30,295 nucleotides of DNA from IMG/VR virus record IMGVR_UViG_3300043424_000030, positions 1 to 30,295 of that record; one strand, given 5' to 3'. The stretch is from a virus. This document shows positions 6,986 to 14,406 of the stretch, piece by piece. The position numbers and the translations under genes are program-made. Numbering within the stretch: position 1 is the first letter of the stretch; the number at the start of each line of letters is the position of its first letter. A model generated the notes under the pieces. That model ran no database searches, was not told where the DNA came from, and was given only the letters and a program-made list of their open reading frames with translations.

Positions 6986-8345
6986 AGTCTCCCATATTGT
7001 CTATATTGTCAACATCTGAGGCTTGAAACTCGGCCAAAGTCATTAAGCCTTGTGGGATAAATGGTTGCTCCATTAATGTGTTCTCGTACTCGCCGTAATT
7101 CATGGCCGCGCGCTTTTCGTTTGGAGTTAACCACCAAGCAGCCGACAATTGGTTTACAAGCTTATCCATGTCGTCTTGCATTTCAGGGTAAGCCATGTAA
7201 TCGAAATCCAAAAATAGATTTTTATTGCCGTACGATTCCAAAAGCCAGTTGTTTAACACGTCTCGGATTTCAATATGCAAAGGACGGACAACGTTATTAA
7301 TTAGCGCCTTATAAGCCGTTTCAGTATTGTTAAACGTGCTTGCCTCTGTGTCGCCTAGTAACTTAGCATCGACTCCGTAAACGCGGCACAACGAGCGTAA
7401 AATTACTTTTTGCGTGTCAATGATTGACATATCAACGGCATTCATTCCCATTTGCACCCAAGACAATTTTGCTGGCGTTATAATCACGTCGCCAGCGCGG
7501 TTGGCGCCTTGGTAATTGGATTTGTAATCCTCTTTAAGACCTTGCGCTTGCTCTCGCGTAATGTTTACCGTTCCATCGCCTGTAAGTATGCCACGCGCAC
7601 CCATGTTTTGCAGCATAGACAAAAGCGCTTGTTTGCCATCGTTTGAGGTGGTTAAATCGCGGACCGCTGACCGCAAAGGTGAGGCGCCATAAAGGTGGTT
7701 AGCCGTGCCAGCCGTGTAACTTAAATTAATGTTTTTTAAGTGTCCAACGTTATTGGCATTTATGCGCTCGTAACCGTTATAAGTCAATCGGTATTCCTTA
7801 ATCGGCTGGTTTAAACCTCCCGAAATGATTTCCATGTATTGCGCTGGCAAAGAATATAACGCAATGATTGGCGCGTTTGGTTGTTCGCCTCGTCTAGCGC
7901 CGTAAATGTAAGCGTTACCAGTAATAAGACGGAATGCGGCAATTTCTTTTAAAAGGTTGTCCCAAGTTTGAAACTCATTTGGCTTTTTAAATAGTCGGTC
8001 TAATTCAGGGATGCTGACCTCTTCCAATGCTCTGGCTTTGTATTGTTGAGCCTGGAACTTGGCGCCTGAATTGTCAAACGACTTGCTCATTGATTTGTAG
8101 TACTTCAAAGCCTTTTGATCCTTTACCTCATAGACTACAATTGGCGCCGTGCTTACCTTGTTAATAATTAGGTTGATAATGGCGTAAAGGTCAGAGTTTA
8201 AATAAAGACCTTTTTCGATAAAATTTTGCGTTGTTGGTGCGGTCCAAATAACATTATTACCCAAGTAAGGGAAAACTGCGTTTAGGTAAGTGGAATCTTT
8301 TTGGTTTAAACCTAGCGCGGTTTTTATTCTATCTAAGTAATTCAT
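6969..8345 (-). CDS. Portal protein (HK97 / SPP1-like)
   Basis: A 458-residue protein between large terminase and MuF, the standard portal position. Typical portal segments are visible: an N-terminal region with SDLYAIINLIINKVSTAPIVVYEV, a stem-forming middle with LLKEIAAFRLITGNAYIYGAR and GTANHLYGASPLRSAVRDLTTSND, then ARGILTGDG and a long C-terminal helical part with DAKLLGDTEASTFNNTETAYKALINNVVRPL and LTPNEKRAAMNYGE. It forms the 12-subunit DNA entry vertex. Confidence 0.92.
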   Translation of the reverse strand: MNYLDRIKTALGLNQKDSTYLNAVFPYLGNNVIWTAPTTQNFIEKGLYLNSDLYAIINLIINKVSTAPIVVYEVKDQKALKYYKSMSKSFDNSGAKFQAQQYKARALEEVSIPELDRLFKKPNEFQTWDNLLKEIAAFRLITGNAYIYGARRGEQPNAPIIALYSLPAQYMEIISGGLNQPIKEYRLTYNGYERINANNVGHLKNINLSYTAGTANHLYGASPLRSAVRDLTTSNDGKQALLSMLQNMGARGILTGDGTVNITREQAQGLKEDYKSNYQGANRAGDVIITPAKLSWVQMGMNAVDMSIIDTQKVILRSLCRVYGVDAKLLGDTEASTFNNTETAYKALINNVVRPLHIEIRDVLNNWLLESYGNKNLFLDFDYMAYPEMQDDMDKLVNQLSAAWWLTPNEKRAAMNYGEYENTLMEQPFIPQGLMTLAEFQASDVDNIDNMGDYGPTN

Positions 8346-8351
8346 TCCGTT

Positions 8352-8370
8352 GTCTTTTTTTGTAAAAATA
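8352..8370 (-). promoter_or_regulatory. Shared 19-bp leader element before the portal gene
   Basis: The minus strand carries TATTTTTACAAAAAAAGAC directly ahead of ATG 8345, identical to the element before the protease gene. Here a TTG lies 24 nt upstream (8397-8395), too far for a standard promoter, so the element may act as a -7 region with a weak -33 or as a translation-enhancing A-rich leader. Confidence 0.45.
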
Positions 8371-8401
8371 GGGTAATAAAATAAAAAAATGATTCAATAT
8401 T

Positions 8402-9619
8402 CTAAACGTGCCAAAATTCTTGGCCACTAACCATTAATTCAGTAAATCCCCAAACCATTGCATCGACGCGGTCAGGCGATTTGCCTTTGTCAGGCTCAAA
8501 GGTAACCATTTGGTTTTCTAGTATTGGGAAACTGCCAACGTGGAAAATTTTGTGCTGCTCATAAAGTGAATAAATTGGCTCGGCCCTAACGTACTTGCCC
8601 TTTGTTGCCGTTACAAGTTTAATTCTTGCGGTCGTATTTTGCGACCTCAAAACGCTTTCGACCATGTCGCCGCCTTGGTTTTTTTCTGCAACTATGCAAT
8701 CAGCGTTCCAATTTTTAAACGCTTGTAAAGATACGCTGGCCCATTCCGTTGGTGAATATTTACCACTAAGGTCTTCAAGTACATATCCCTTGCCATTGGC
8801 ATCCGTACCGCAAACAATTATACCAGTTTCGTCGCTATTCATTGAGGCGGTTGTCGCTGGATCAATGGCAACCACAATGCGCGAAAGGTCAGGCTTTGCG
8901 CTTACCCTTGCGCGTTCAATTATTGGCCGATTCCAAAGCAATCCCTCGGAATCGTCTAGCCATTTGCCTAAAAATAAATGCTCGTAACGATGGAGGTTTT
9001 CTTGCTCAACGCGTTTTGCCTGGTCAATAAATGACTGGCTTAAATTTTGTTCGTTGTCTAAATAGGTTGTATGTATGTAGCTAGTATCGTCGCGAGTTAG
9101 CTTTACAAATCGCCCATAAATCCAATGGCTTTTATACGATGGATTCATTACTAGGATAACGCGGTTGGGTTTGTTTACTGCACGAATAGATAAGTCGATG
9201 CGGTCAAATACATCCTCGTCCATTAACTCCTCCGATTCGTCTAGAATAAAAGTAGTTACGCCAGCGATTGATTTGAGGTTAGCCGTTGCGGTGCCTTGGC
9301 TGGTCTTAATTCCACGAAATAAAATCTTTGATCCAGTTGCCTTGTTTATAATTTCCGACTGTGTTATTTCGAAATCGTCCAACTTATTCATTAACTCGAT
9401 TTTGTCAATGAATTCAGGAATAATTGAAATAAACGCCGAGGTCAAAGTCCAACGCGTGAATAAAATAACGTGTCCCTCCTCATAAGTCAGGTTTAAAAGA
9501 AACATCGACAATGTCCACGATTTCCCCGATCCACGGCCGCCAGTAATAAGAAAATAACGCGTTTTTGGGTCCTCTAAAAATAAAGGTTGGTATTTGTCTA
9601 GTAACTTGATTGATTCCAT
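8402..9619 (-). CDS. Terminase large subunit (Terminase_3 / PBSX-like)
   Basis: A 405-residue packaging motor. The N-terminal ATPase has Walker A GGRGSGKS (residues 27-34), the Walker B with catalytic acid FILDESEE (D127, E128), and an ATPase coupling segment ending ILVMNPS near 160. The C-terminal RNase H-like nuclease has acidic residues at VAIDPATT (D253), IVAEKNQGG (E312) and PDRVDAMVW (D386). It starts at ATG 9619, overlapping the small terminase stop by 1 nt. It cuts and pumps phage DNA through the portal. Confidence 0.95.
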   Translation of the reverse strand: MESIKLLDKYQPLFLEDPKTRYFLITGGRGSGKSWTLSMFLLNLTYEEGHVILFTRWTLTSAFISIIPEFIDKIELMNKLDDFEITQSEIINKATGSKILFRGIKTSQGTATANLKSIAGVTTFILDESEELMDEDVFDRIDLSIRAVNKPNRVILVMNPSYKSHWIYGRFVKLTRDDTSYIHTTYLDNEQNLSQSFIDQAKRVEQENLHRYEHLFLGKWLDDSEGLLWNRPIIERARVSAKPDLSRIVVAIDPATTASMNSDETGIIVCGTDANGKGYVLEDLSGKYSPTEWASVSLQAFKNWNADCIVAEKNQGGDMVESVLRSQNTTARIKLVTATKGKYVRAEPIYSLYEQHKIFHVGSFPILENQMVTFEPDKGKSPDRVDAMVWGFTELMVSGQEFWHV

Positions 9620-9999
9620 TACTCGGTTTTAAGCCATTGAATTGGCGGAGTTACCTTATCGCCAAGACTTGTAACGTCTACCGATTGCTTATCGGTCCAA
9701 TTAAATCTGTTTTTCATATTCATGTACCACCCAGTATAATTAAAATCTTTGTTTTCCAAGTTTTTACGACCTGACTTGGACCACCAAGCTTCAGAAATGA
9801 GCTTACCCATTTTTATGGTTTCCGAAAATTGCTCCTCTTCTTTAATCCAACGGTCCCAAAGGTCATTGGAAAACGAGCCACGCCATTGATAAATTAAAGC
9901 TTTAATTTCAACGTCAGAGGCCCCCTCCTCATAAAGGCTAAGTATTTTATTATACCAATCTTGTGGTAAATCAAAGATTTCTTTTGGTCGTCCGCTCAT
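9619..9999 (-). CDS. Terminase small subunit
   Basis: A 126-residue protein directly before the large terminase. The N-terminus [36 protein letters not shown] resembles a DNA-binding helix-turn-helix of small terminases. The middle and C-terminal parts have [33 protein letters not shown], a pattern common in Bacteroidetes phage small terminases. It would recognise the packaging site. The start is only a few bases after a TAnnTTTG box, so the mRNA may be nearly leaderless. Confidence 0.85.
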   Translation of the reverse strand: MSGRPKEIFDLPQDWYNKILSLYEEGASDVEIKALIYQWRGSFSNDLWDRWIKEEEQFSETIKMGKLISEAWWSKSGRKNLENKDFNYTGWYMNMKNRFNWTDKQSVDVTSLGDKVTPPIQWLKTE

Positions 10000-10003
10000 G
10001 TTA

Positions 10004-10011
10004 CAAATTTA
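10004..10011 (-). promoter_or_regulatory. Possible promoter -7 box for terminase genes
   Basis: The minus strand has TAAATTTG in the 31-base gap before ATG 9999, an exact TAnnTTTG match. No TTG is found at 17-23 nt upstream. If active, transcription would start at or next to the start codon. Confidence 0.35.
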
Positions 10012-10030
10012 TAAAAAAGTCTAAACGAAA

Positions 10031-10591
10031 TTAGACCTTATCAAATACCATTATCGTGTATCCAAACCACGACGCATTTGTTGCGGCCTTTCTTATCTTT
10101 TCACTATCGTTAAAATTAAATTTAAAGCCGCGATCCTCAACTTGGCCAATTATATAGTTGTTATTTCTGCAATTAACGTGTCCGCTCCCACCTTGTCCCT
10201 CAATCGCCCAGCTAATAACCAAATGCTTTTTGGCGTGCTTACAAATGTTGTCAATAAATTGGTCCTCAAATTCAGCTGGTATATGTTCGCCAACTTCCAG
10301 CGACAAAACAACGTCAAATTTTTTACCCAAATAAAAAGGCTTGGACAAGTCCAACACCTTGCCAATTCCACCGCTTAGCGTTTCGGTATTTGGGTTGCCG
10401 TCGTATGCCTCCACCTTATAGCCGTCAGCTTTAAAAGCTTTTGCATAATCACCCATACCACATCCAAAGTCGACAAATGTCTTGGCTTGTTTATCTGCTA
10501 AATAATTGGACAGAGCCGCGGCAATGCTTAGATCGTGAATGTGACCAGTTGCGTCCGTTGTTTCCCAAAATCCTAAATCGTTTATTTTCAT
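10031..10591 (-). CDS. Class I SAM-dependent methyltransferase
   Basis: A 186-residue small methyltransferase with the SAM-binding glycine motif FVDFGCGMGDYAK (residues 39-51), the acidic end of strand 2 at VEAYDGNPN near 61, and a motif IV-like FDVVLSLEVGEHIP near 92. The rest has KHAKKHLVISWAIEGQGG. It is the first gene after the terminator that closes the early operon and directly precedes terminase, so it is probably late. The substrate is unknown. With two glycosyltransferases in the same late block, sugar or virion modification is a possibility. Confidence 0.8.
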   Translation of the reverse strand: MKINDLGFWETTDATGHIHDLSIAAALSNYLADKQAKTFVDFGCGMGDYAKAFKADGYKVEAYDGNPNTETLSGGIGKVLDLSKPFYLGKKFDVVLSLEVGEHIPAEFEDQFIDNICKHAKKHLVISWAIEGQGGSGHVNCRNNNYIIGQVEDRGFKFNFNDSEKIRKAATNASWFGYTIMVFDKV

Positions 10592-10609
10592 ATTTTTCTA
10601 AATTTTAAA

Positions 10610-10638
10610 AAAAAGCTTGAGCATAACCCAAGCCTTTT
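10610..10638 (-). terminator. Rho-independent terminator closing the early operon
   Basis: The minus strand reads AAAAGGCTTG, a nine-base loop, CAAGCTTTTT and then more T. This is a 10-bp stem with one G-U pair followed by a U-tract. It lies 26 bases after the last early gene and before the late methyltransferase. Confidence 0.85.
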
Positions 10639-10663
10639 AAACATCAACAAAAACCCAAAATAA

Positions 10664-10915
10664 CTACATTAATATGATTGTTTGGCCAGTTGGCTCTCCA
10701 GTAAAACTGCAAAGCTTTCCGTTCCATTCAAATCGCACTTCTTTTTCTCGGCCCTGGTAAGACGCGGCCAGCGTTCTAATCTGTCTCTGTACCAATTCGA
10801 TTGTTTCAAATTTACCTTTTCCTTTGTTAGACCAAGGCGACCATTGGCCGTCCCTTAGTCGGTATCTAATTTCAAGCGAATAATCAGGCTTAGAAATCGG
10901 GTAACCTTTAGCCAT
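10664..10915 (-). CDS. Small conserved phage protein, function unknown
   Basis: An 83-residue protein overlapping the XRE regulator's end by 8 nt and the last gene of the early unit. It has a basic, beta-rich pattern: YSLEIRYRLRDGQWSPWSNKGKGKFETIELVQRQIRTLAA, then VRFEWNGKLCSFTGEPTGQTI. No catalytic motif is seen. Its coupling to the regulator gene suggests co-expression. Confidence 0.75.
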   Translation of the reverse strand: MAKGYPISKPDYSLEIRYRLRDGQWSPWSNKGKGKFETIELVQRQIRTLAASYQGREKEVRFEWNGKLCSFTGEPTGQTIILM

Positions 10916-11111
10916 CTTTTCGTCTAATTACAACCTCCAAACCAATTGCCTCGCAAATCTGTCTAAGTCTGTTTAGGCTTATAGATTCCCAACCATTTTC
11001 CACCTGATTAATTGGCGCCAAAGATAATCCGATTTTTTCGGCCAATTGCTCCTGGGTGTAACCAGCGGATTTGCGTGCTTTTCGTATAAATAATCCCTCG
11101 TAAATGCTCAT
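10908..11111 (-). CDS. XRE-family HTH regulator (Cro/CI-like, 67 aa)
   Basis: The start at ATG 11111 gives a 67-residue single-domain XRE protein: IRKARKSAGYTQEQLAEKIGLSLAPINQVENGWESISLNRLRQICEAIGLEVVIRRK. The classical HTH is TQEQLAEKIGLSLAPINQVENG. A longer reading from ATG 11249 would overlap the RusA gene and span the promoter at 11128-11155, so I reject it. Having its own promoter suggests separate control, perhaps repression of early genes or autoregulation. No paired repressor or integrase is present, so lysogeny is not implied. Confidence 0.9.
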   Translation of the reverse strand: MSIYEGLFIRKARKSAGYTQEQLAEKIGLSLAPINQVENGWESISLNRLRQICEAIGLEVVIRRKDG

Positions 11112-11127
11112 TTGCTTATTCTTTAGG

Positions 11128-11155
11128 CAAATATAAGATTCCGATAATAATACAA
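11128..11155 (-). promoter_or_regulatory. Promoter of the XRE regulator
   Basis: On the minus strand TTG (11155-11153), exactly 17 nt, then TATATTTG (11135-11128), 16 bases before the ATG at 11111. This is a perfect match to the Flavobacterium-type TTG-N17-TAnnTTTG consensus and has the same boxes and spacing as the promoter at 14509-14536. Confidence 0.75.
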
Positions 11156-11175
11156 TTAATAAAGGTGATTTTTGT

Positions 11176-11517
11176 TTAAAACGGCACCAATTTATAAATG
11201 CCCATGTGTATAAACTCCTCCCCTTTTTTAACCAGGCATTTGCGAACATTTAACTCAAATACGTTTTTGTCGTTAAAGCCGTATTTCTTTTGCGCAATGT
11301 CAATAAGCAATTTAACTGGATTGTCAAGATCGCTGGCTTTGTTGCTAAAGCCAAAGAAAAACTCAATCCTCAACATTTCTTTTGGGTCAATTTCGGCTTT
11401 TGGCAACATAAATGAAATCGTGCGCTCGTAATCCTTATATGCTTCGGTCTTAAAGCGCTTGCCTTGCCAAGCCTCGTTAACGCTTAGCGGTTTCTCATTT
11501 AACTTAAACTGAATCAT
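11176..11517 (-). CDS. RusA-like Holliday junction resolvase
   Basis: A 113-residue protein with the RusA family core: LSVNEAWQGKRFKTEAYKDYE near the N-terminus, and the acidic catalytic segment NKASDLDNPVKLLIDIAQKKYGFNDKNVFEL with D63, D65, N66, K69, D73 and D83. RusA dimers resolve four-way junctions made during phage recombination and replication, which fits the ERF annealing protein in the same operon. It overlaps the preceding small membrane protein as ATGA. Confidence 0.88.
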   Translation of the reverse strand: MIQFKLNEKPLSVNEAWQGKRFKTEAYKDYERTISFMLPKAEIDPKEMLRIEFFFGFSNKASDLDNPVKLLIDIAQKKYGFNDKNVFELNVRKCLVKKGEEFIHMGIYKLVPF

Positions 11518-11663
11518 TTACATTTTGAATAAACCCAAGACCAGGCCAAGGTCCACAAAGCCAATGCAACGACAAAAAGCAGTAAGCTAGAAACCTTTAG
11601 GAGCGCAAGTAGGGTAATCCCTACCAACGCCACAAAGATTGCGTATAAATCATTTTTTTTCAT
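11514..11663 (-). CDS. Small membrane protein (49 aa)
   Basis: A short ORF from ATG 11663 to TGA 11514. It begins MKKNDLYAIFVALVGITLLALLKV, then SSLLLFVVALALWTLAWSWVY and ends SKCK, two hydrophobic segments with a short basic linker. It is tied into the operon by TAATG with the upstream gene and ATGA with the downstream resolvase, which supports translation. Function unknown. Confidence 0.7.
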   Translation of the reverse strand: MKKNDLYAIFVALVGITLLALLKVSSLLLFVVALALWTLAWSWVYSKCK

Positions 11664-11983
11664 TAGAAAGGTAAGTTATCGTTTTCGACAATGCGTTTCT
11701 CTGTCAAATTAACTTTTGCAGATTTTAGCTTTTCCAAAAGTTCTTGTTGTGTTGGCTGGTTTGCCACTTGTACGGTTTCCTTTTGCCAAACTTGTAAATA
11801 ATGCGTTGGCTTACCTTCCACAATTTGCGGCTTTTCCTTAATGTCAAGGTTTACCCATTCAGCATCGTTGTCGTTTAGGTATTGCAAAAGTCCTTCCAAG
11901 TCTTTTCTTGATTGGCTAACTTTCCAAATTTCTCCAAATTTGGTTTTAACTAGTTTTGCGTTTCCGCCGTAAATCTTGCTCAT
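11663..11983 (-). CDS. Small protein with SSB-like acidic C-terminal tip
   Basis: I start at ATG 11983, giving 106 residues (MSKIYGGNAKLVKTKFGEIWKVS...). An ATG at 12019 would extend into the methyltransferase gene. The N-terminal two thirds alternate short strands (KTKFGEIWKVSQSRKDLEGLLQYLNDNDAEWVNLDIKEKP and THYLQVWQKET), then a linker and the end RIVENDNLPF. The acidic, PF-ending tip resembles that of bacterial and phage SSBs, which recruits partner proteins. It could be a phage ssDNA-binding protein or a mimic of the SSB tail. No OB-fold assignment is certain. Confidence 0.7.
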   Translation of the reverse strand: MSKIYGGNAKLVKTKFGEIWKVSQSRKDLEGLLQYLNDNDAEWVNLDIKEKPQIVEGKPTHYLQVWQKETVQVANQPTQQELLEKLKSAKVNLTEKRIVENDNLPF

Positions 11984-11994
11984 AGTTGTTTTGT

Positions 11995-13083
11995 TTAAAT
12001 ATTTATTTTTAAAATCCATTGGTTGTAAATTTCTGTAGCTATTTGAGCCGTCATTACTGGAGGCACAGACATCCCAATTAAATATCCTGGTTCATTATTA
12101 ATAAAATTATAATCTAAAGGATAAGAACCAATCATTTTTATTTCATTTTCTTCGATTCTATTTGGATAATCTCTTCTAATTGGAATTGAATCTGATCCAG
12201 CCGCCAAAGTTTTTGCAACCATGTCGTCATCAATAAATTTTACCTGAAATCTTTTTGCAACACCTCCAATCCTTTCATGTATAATTCCTAAATCCTGATC
12301 CGTCGGTAATCTTTGTTCCCAAATTAATTTTGTTTCCTGGGTTAATTCTTTTCCTAATATTCCTGTTTTATATTTTTTGTAAGGAATTGGTGGTTCACAA
12401 AAATCTAATTTTAATTTAGGCAATTGAGTAAAAAAATCAACTTGTTGTAAAAAAGGTTTTGCTAAATCCTTTCTTAGACAAACAAAAAAAACTCTTTCTC
12501 TTCTTTGAGGTACTCCCATTTTTGAGGCATCTAAAAGCCAATGTTGGCAATAATATCCCGCCTCATCAAATTCTTTATAAATTTTTTTTACATATTCAAT
12601 TGCGTTACCTAATAACAAACCTTTTACATTTTCAGCGACAACAACTTTTGGCTGTAGTTTTTTTGCCAAATCTATAAAATCAAAAAACAAGGTATCTAAT
12701 ACCTGGTCTGCTTGTCCTTCTCTAAATTTTTTTTCTTTACCCCAATCATCTTCTCTATTACCAGCCATTGAAAAAGAACTGCATGGAGGCGATCCATCTA
12801 AAATATCTAAATCATAAAGTTCTTTTGGTAAATCATTTCTTAATTTAAAAACTTGAATAGGTTCTAAAAATGCATATTTTGGATTATGGTTAGCTTTGTA
12901 TGCCTCAATCATTTTTGGATCAATTTCATTGCAACCTAAAACATCAAATCCAGCTAATTTATAACCCATTGTCGAACCACCACCACAAGCAAAACAAGAA
13001 AAAACCTTTCCTTTATCTTTTGTAAAAACCGCGTTCTTTAAATTCCATTTATATGGAAATCTATGATTTTTATTATTTTTCAT
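11995..13083 (-). CDS. DNA (cytosine-5) methyltransferase
   Basis: A 362-residue C5 MTase with ordered motifs: I at VFSCFACGGGSTMGYKLAGF (residues 27-46), IV with the catalytic Cys in GSPPCSSFSMAG (C101), VI ENVKG (151-155), VIII QRRERVFF (193-200), then a target-recognition region and a C-terminal motif X-like GYLIGMSVPPVMTAQIA. It would methylate phage DNA and protect it from host restriction. No restriction gene is nearby. Its start overlaps the upstream gene as ATGA. The gene is visibly more AT-rich than its neighbours, suggesting recent acquisition. Confidence 0.95.
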   Translation of the reverse strand: MKNNKNHRFPYKWNLKNAVFTKDKGKVFSCFACGGGSTMGYKLAGFDVLGCNEIDPKMIEAYKANHNPKYAFLEPIQVFKLRNDLPKELYDLDILDGSPPCSSFSMAGNREDDWGKEKKFREGQADQVLDTLFFDFIDLAKKLQPKVVVAENVKGLLLGNAIEYVKKIYKEFDEAGYYCQHWLLDASKMGVPQRRERVFFVCLRKDLAKPFLQQVDFFTQLPKLKLDFCEPPIPYKKYKTGILGKELTQETKLIWEQRLPTDQDLGIIHERIGGVAKRFQVKFIDDDMVAKTLAAGSDSIPIRRDYPNRIEENEIKMIGSYPLDYNFINNEPGYLIGMSVPPVMTAQIATEIYNQWILKINI

Positions 13084-13709
13084 ATCAGTTTATCTAAGTT
13101 TTTATTGTCCTTAATTGCCTGTAAAATAAACAATTTCCAAATCTTATTCTTTGTCTTGGCGCCAACTGTCGACTCCTCAACGTACCTAGTTGTTAACCGC
13201 AATTCCTTACGCACGTCGCTTTCTATTTCTTGCACGTTAAACTCCCAAGGTTTCAAAATTCCTTTTTCTTGAAACTTATTAAACCAGTATATCCCCCAGT
13301 CGGCAAGGTGCTTGCAATGTCCCGTTTCTTTGGCCTCCTGGTAATTGTCTCTAAATGTTTGCTTTCCAACCTCAATCCAATAGGCAATCTCTTCGTTTGT
13401 TGGCTCTTTTTCTTTGTTGTTTAAAGCTTGTACCTCCTGTACGATTTGGCTTTGGTGATGGGTGTAATATTGATTGATCCAAACGCTTACCGTCTTTTCG
13501 TTAACGTGGTAAAAATCGCCGTACTGGCCCCTCATTCCAGCGTGTAAAATATAGTTTACTCGGTCCTCAGTCATCCAACCATAAGAGCCAAATAATTTGC
13601 TAAGGCATCCAAGTAATTCGTTTGCCTCTTCTTTTTTGTATTCCTTAAATTGTTTAAGGCCACAAACAAACTCCATTTTTCGGAGGTGCGTTAAAATTAT
13701 CTCATCCAT
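13080..13709 (-). CDS. Replication-associated phage protein, function unknown
   Basis: A 209-residue mostly helical protein that overlaps the DUF6291-like gene by 8 nt. It has MEFVCGLKQFKEYKKEEANELLGCL, then MTEDRVNYILHAGMRGQYGDFYHVNEKTVSVWINQYY, a linker, and ADWGIYWFNKFQEKGILKPW. The pairing with a DUF6291/initiator-like gene recalls the initiator plus helicase-loader arrangement of other phages. The role is inferred from position only. Confidence 0.7.
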   Translation of the reverse strand: MDEIILTHLRKMEFVCGLKQFKEYKKEEANELLGCLSKLFGSYGWMTEDRVNYILHAGMRGQYGDFYHVNEKTVSVWINQYYTHHQSQIVQEVQALNNKEKEPTNEEIAYWIEVGKQTFRDNYQEAKETGHCKHLADWGIYWFNKFQEKGILKPWEFNVQEIESDVRKELRLTTRYVEESTVGAKTKNKIWKLFILQAIKDNKNLDKLI

Positions 13710-14406
13710 TTTTTAATAATTTTTGTTTTTGTAAATCCTCGTAAAGCTCGTCGAAGACGTTGTAAGTTTTTGACTTTTCCACTGGCTTGTAATTGGTTTT
13801 TAAATTATTGCCAATGTAAAGATTAAAACTATTTTCGGCCTTGGCAATTGTCATGCTTTCGCCTTCTTTTAAAACCGCCCATTTTTTAAATAAACCTTCA
13901 ATTGTTCCCGAATCTGTCGAATGTACCTCGGCCATCCTTTCAAAGTACGGACGTTTTAAAGGCTTTTCTTTTTTAAAATCATTAAAGACATCCTCCAAAG
14001 AAAAAAGAGCGCCAGCGCTTATTTGTTTATTTACATTACCATTTACATTAACATTATCATTTACATTAACATTACCATTTACATTAACAGCTAGGTTTGC
14101 TAGAGAATTTGTAGCATTGCTAGGATTTGCTAGGTCATTTCTAGCATTGCTAGCTTTTGCTAGACCTCCCTTTTTACCAGCCTCTGATCTTAAATACTTT
14201 TTTTCGTCCCAAACTTTTAAATCCCTTTTTAGCTGGGTCTTAATTGGTAGAAAAGCCAGGCGTATAAACTTGTCGTCTGTTTCGGGATTGTCGTCGTTAA
14301 CATAGCCGAAAATATGCTTAATTAACTTGCCAGCTTGCTCGTCGGTAAGCTCTTCAAAGATTTCTCTTTGGTCCGTGTACAATACAAATGATTTTTTTCC
14401 TTGCAT
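13702..14406 (-). CDS. DUF6291-like replication protein with internal repeats
   Basis: A 234-residue protein. The N-terminus KSFVLYTDQREIFEELTDEQAGKLIKHIFGYVNDDNPE matches the DUF6291 pattern, with RSEAGKKGGLAKA at about residue 75-87. A low-complexity linker follows: a ten-residue repeat (LA-K/N-A/P-SNA-R/T-N-D/S) and an alternating Asn-Val tract. The C-terminal domain (FNDFKKEKPLKRPYFERMAEVH...TIEGLFKKWAVLKEG) resembles phage replication organiser proteins. The linker DNA holds phased CTAG motifs and hexamer repeats (see 14029-14163), so the gene may contain the replication origin. A structured RNA ending in a terminator lies just upstream. Confidence 0.8.
   Translation of the reverse strand: MQGKKSFVLYTDQREIFEELTDEQAGKLIKHIFGYVNDDNPETDDKFIRLAFLPIKTQLKRDLKVWDEKKYLRSEAGKKGGLAKASNARNDLANPSNATNSLANLAVNVNGNVNVNDNVNVNGNVNKQISAGALFSLEDVFNDFKKEKPLKRPYFERMAEVHSTDSGTIEGLFKKWAVLKEGESMTIAKAENSFNLYIGNNLKTNYKPVEKSKTYNVFDELYEDLQKQKLLKNG
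14029..14163. repeat. Iteron-like CTAG array plus AT-rich hexamer tract (candidate replication origin)
   Basis: Two adjacent repeat blocks lie inside the replication gene. At 14091-14163 CTAG occurs at 14091, 14100, 14120, 14130, 14141, 14150 and 14160, with a near copy (GTAG) at 14111, so sites recur about every 10 bp on one helical face. The unit also repeats at about 30 bp. At 14029-14088 ten tandem ATTNNC hexamers (ATTTAC, ATTACC, ATTAAC, ATTATC) make an easily melted tract. Iterons beside an AT-rich element inside an initiator gene is the layout of the lambda O gene. Origin function is inferred. Confidence 0.5.

Noticed and set aside
8595-8987. Long plus-strand ORF opposite the large terminase
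   Set aside because: Antisense shadow of a strongly conserved gene, no leader or promoter, and low-complexity sequence.
10908-11249. Longer XRE protein starting at 11249
   Set aside because: The N-terminal 46 residues are the antiparallel-frame reading of the RusA gene end and cover a perfect promoter. ATG 11111 gives a normal XRE domain.
14029-14163. CRISPR array
   Set aside because: Repeats are 6-10 bp, tandem and coding, without spacers of constant length.
13841-14305. Plus-strand 154-aa ORF rich in LTLPFTL repeats
   Set aside because: It is the complement of the Asn-Val repeat tract of the replication gene, so the repeats explain the open frame.
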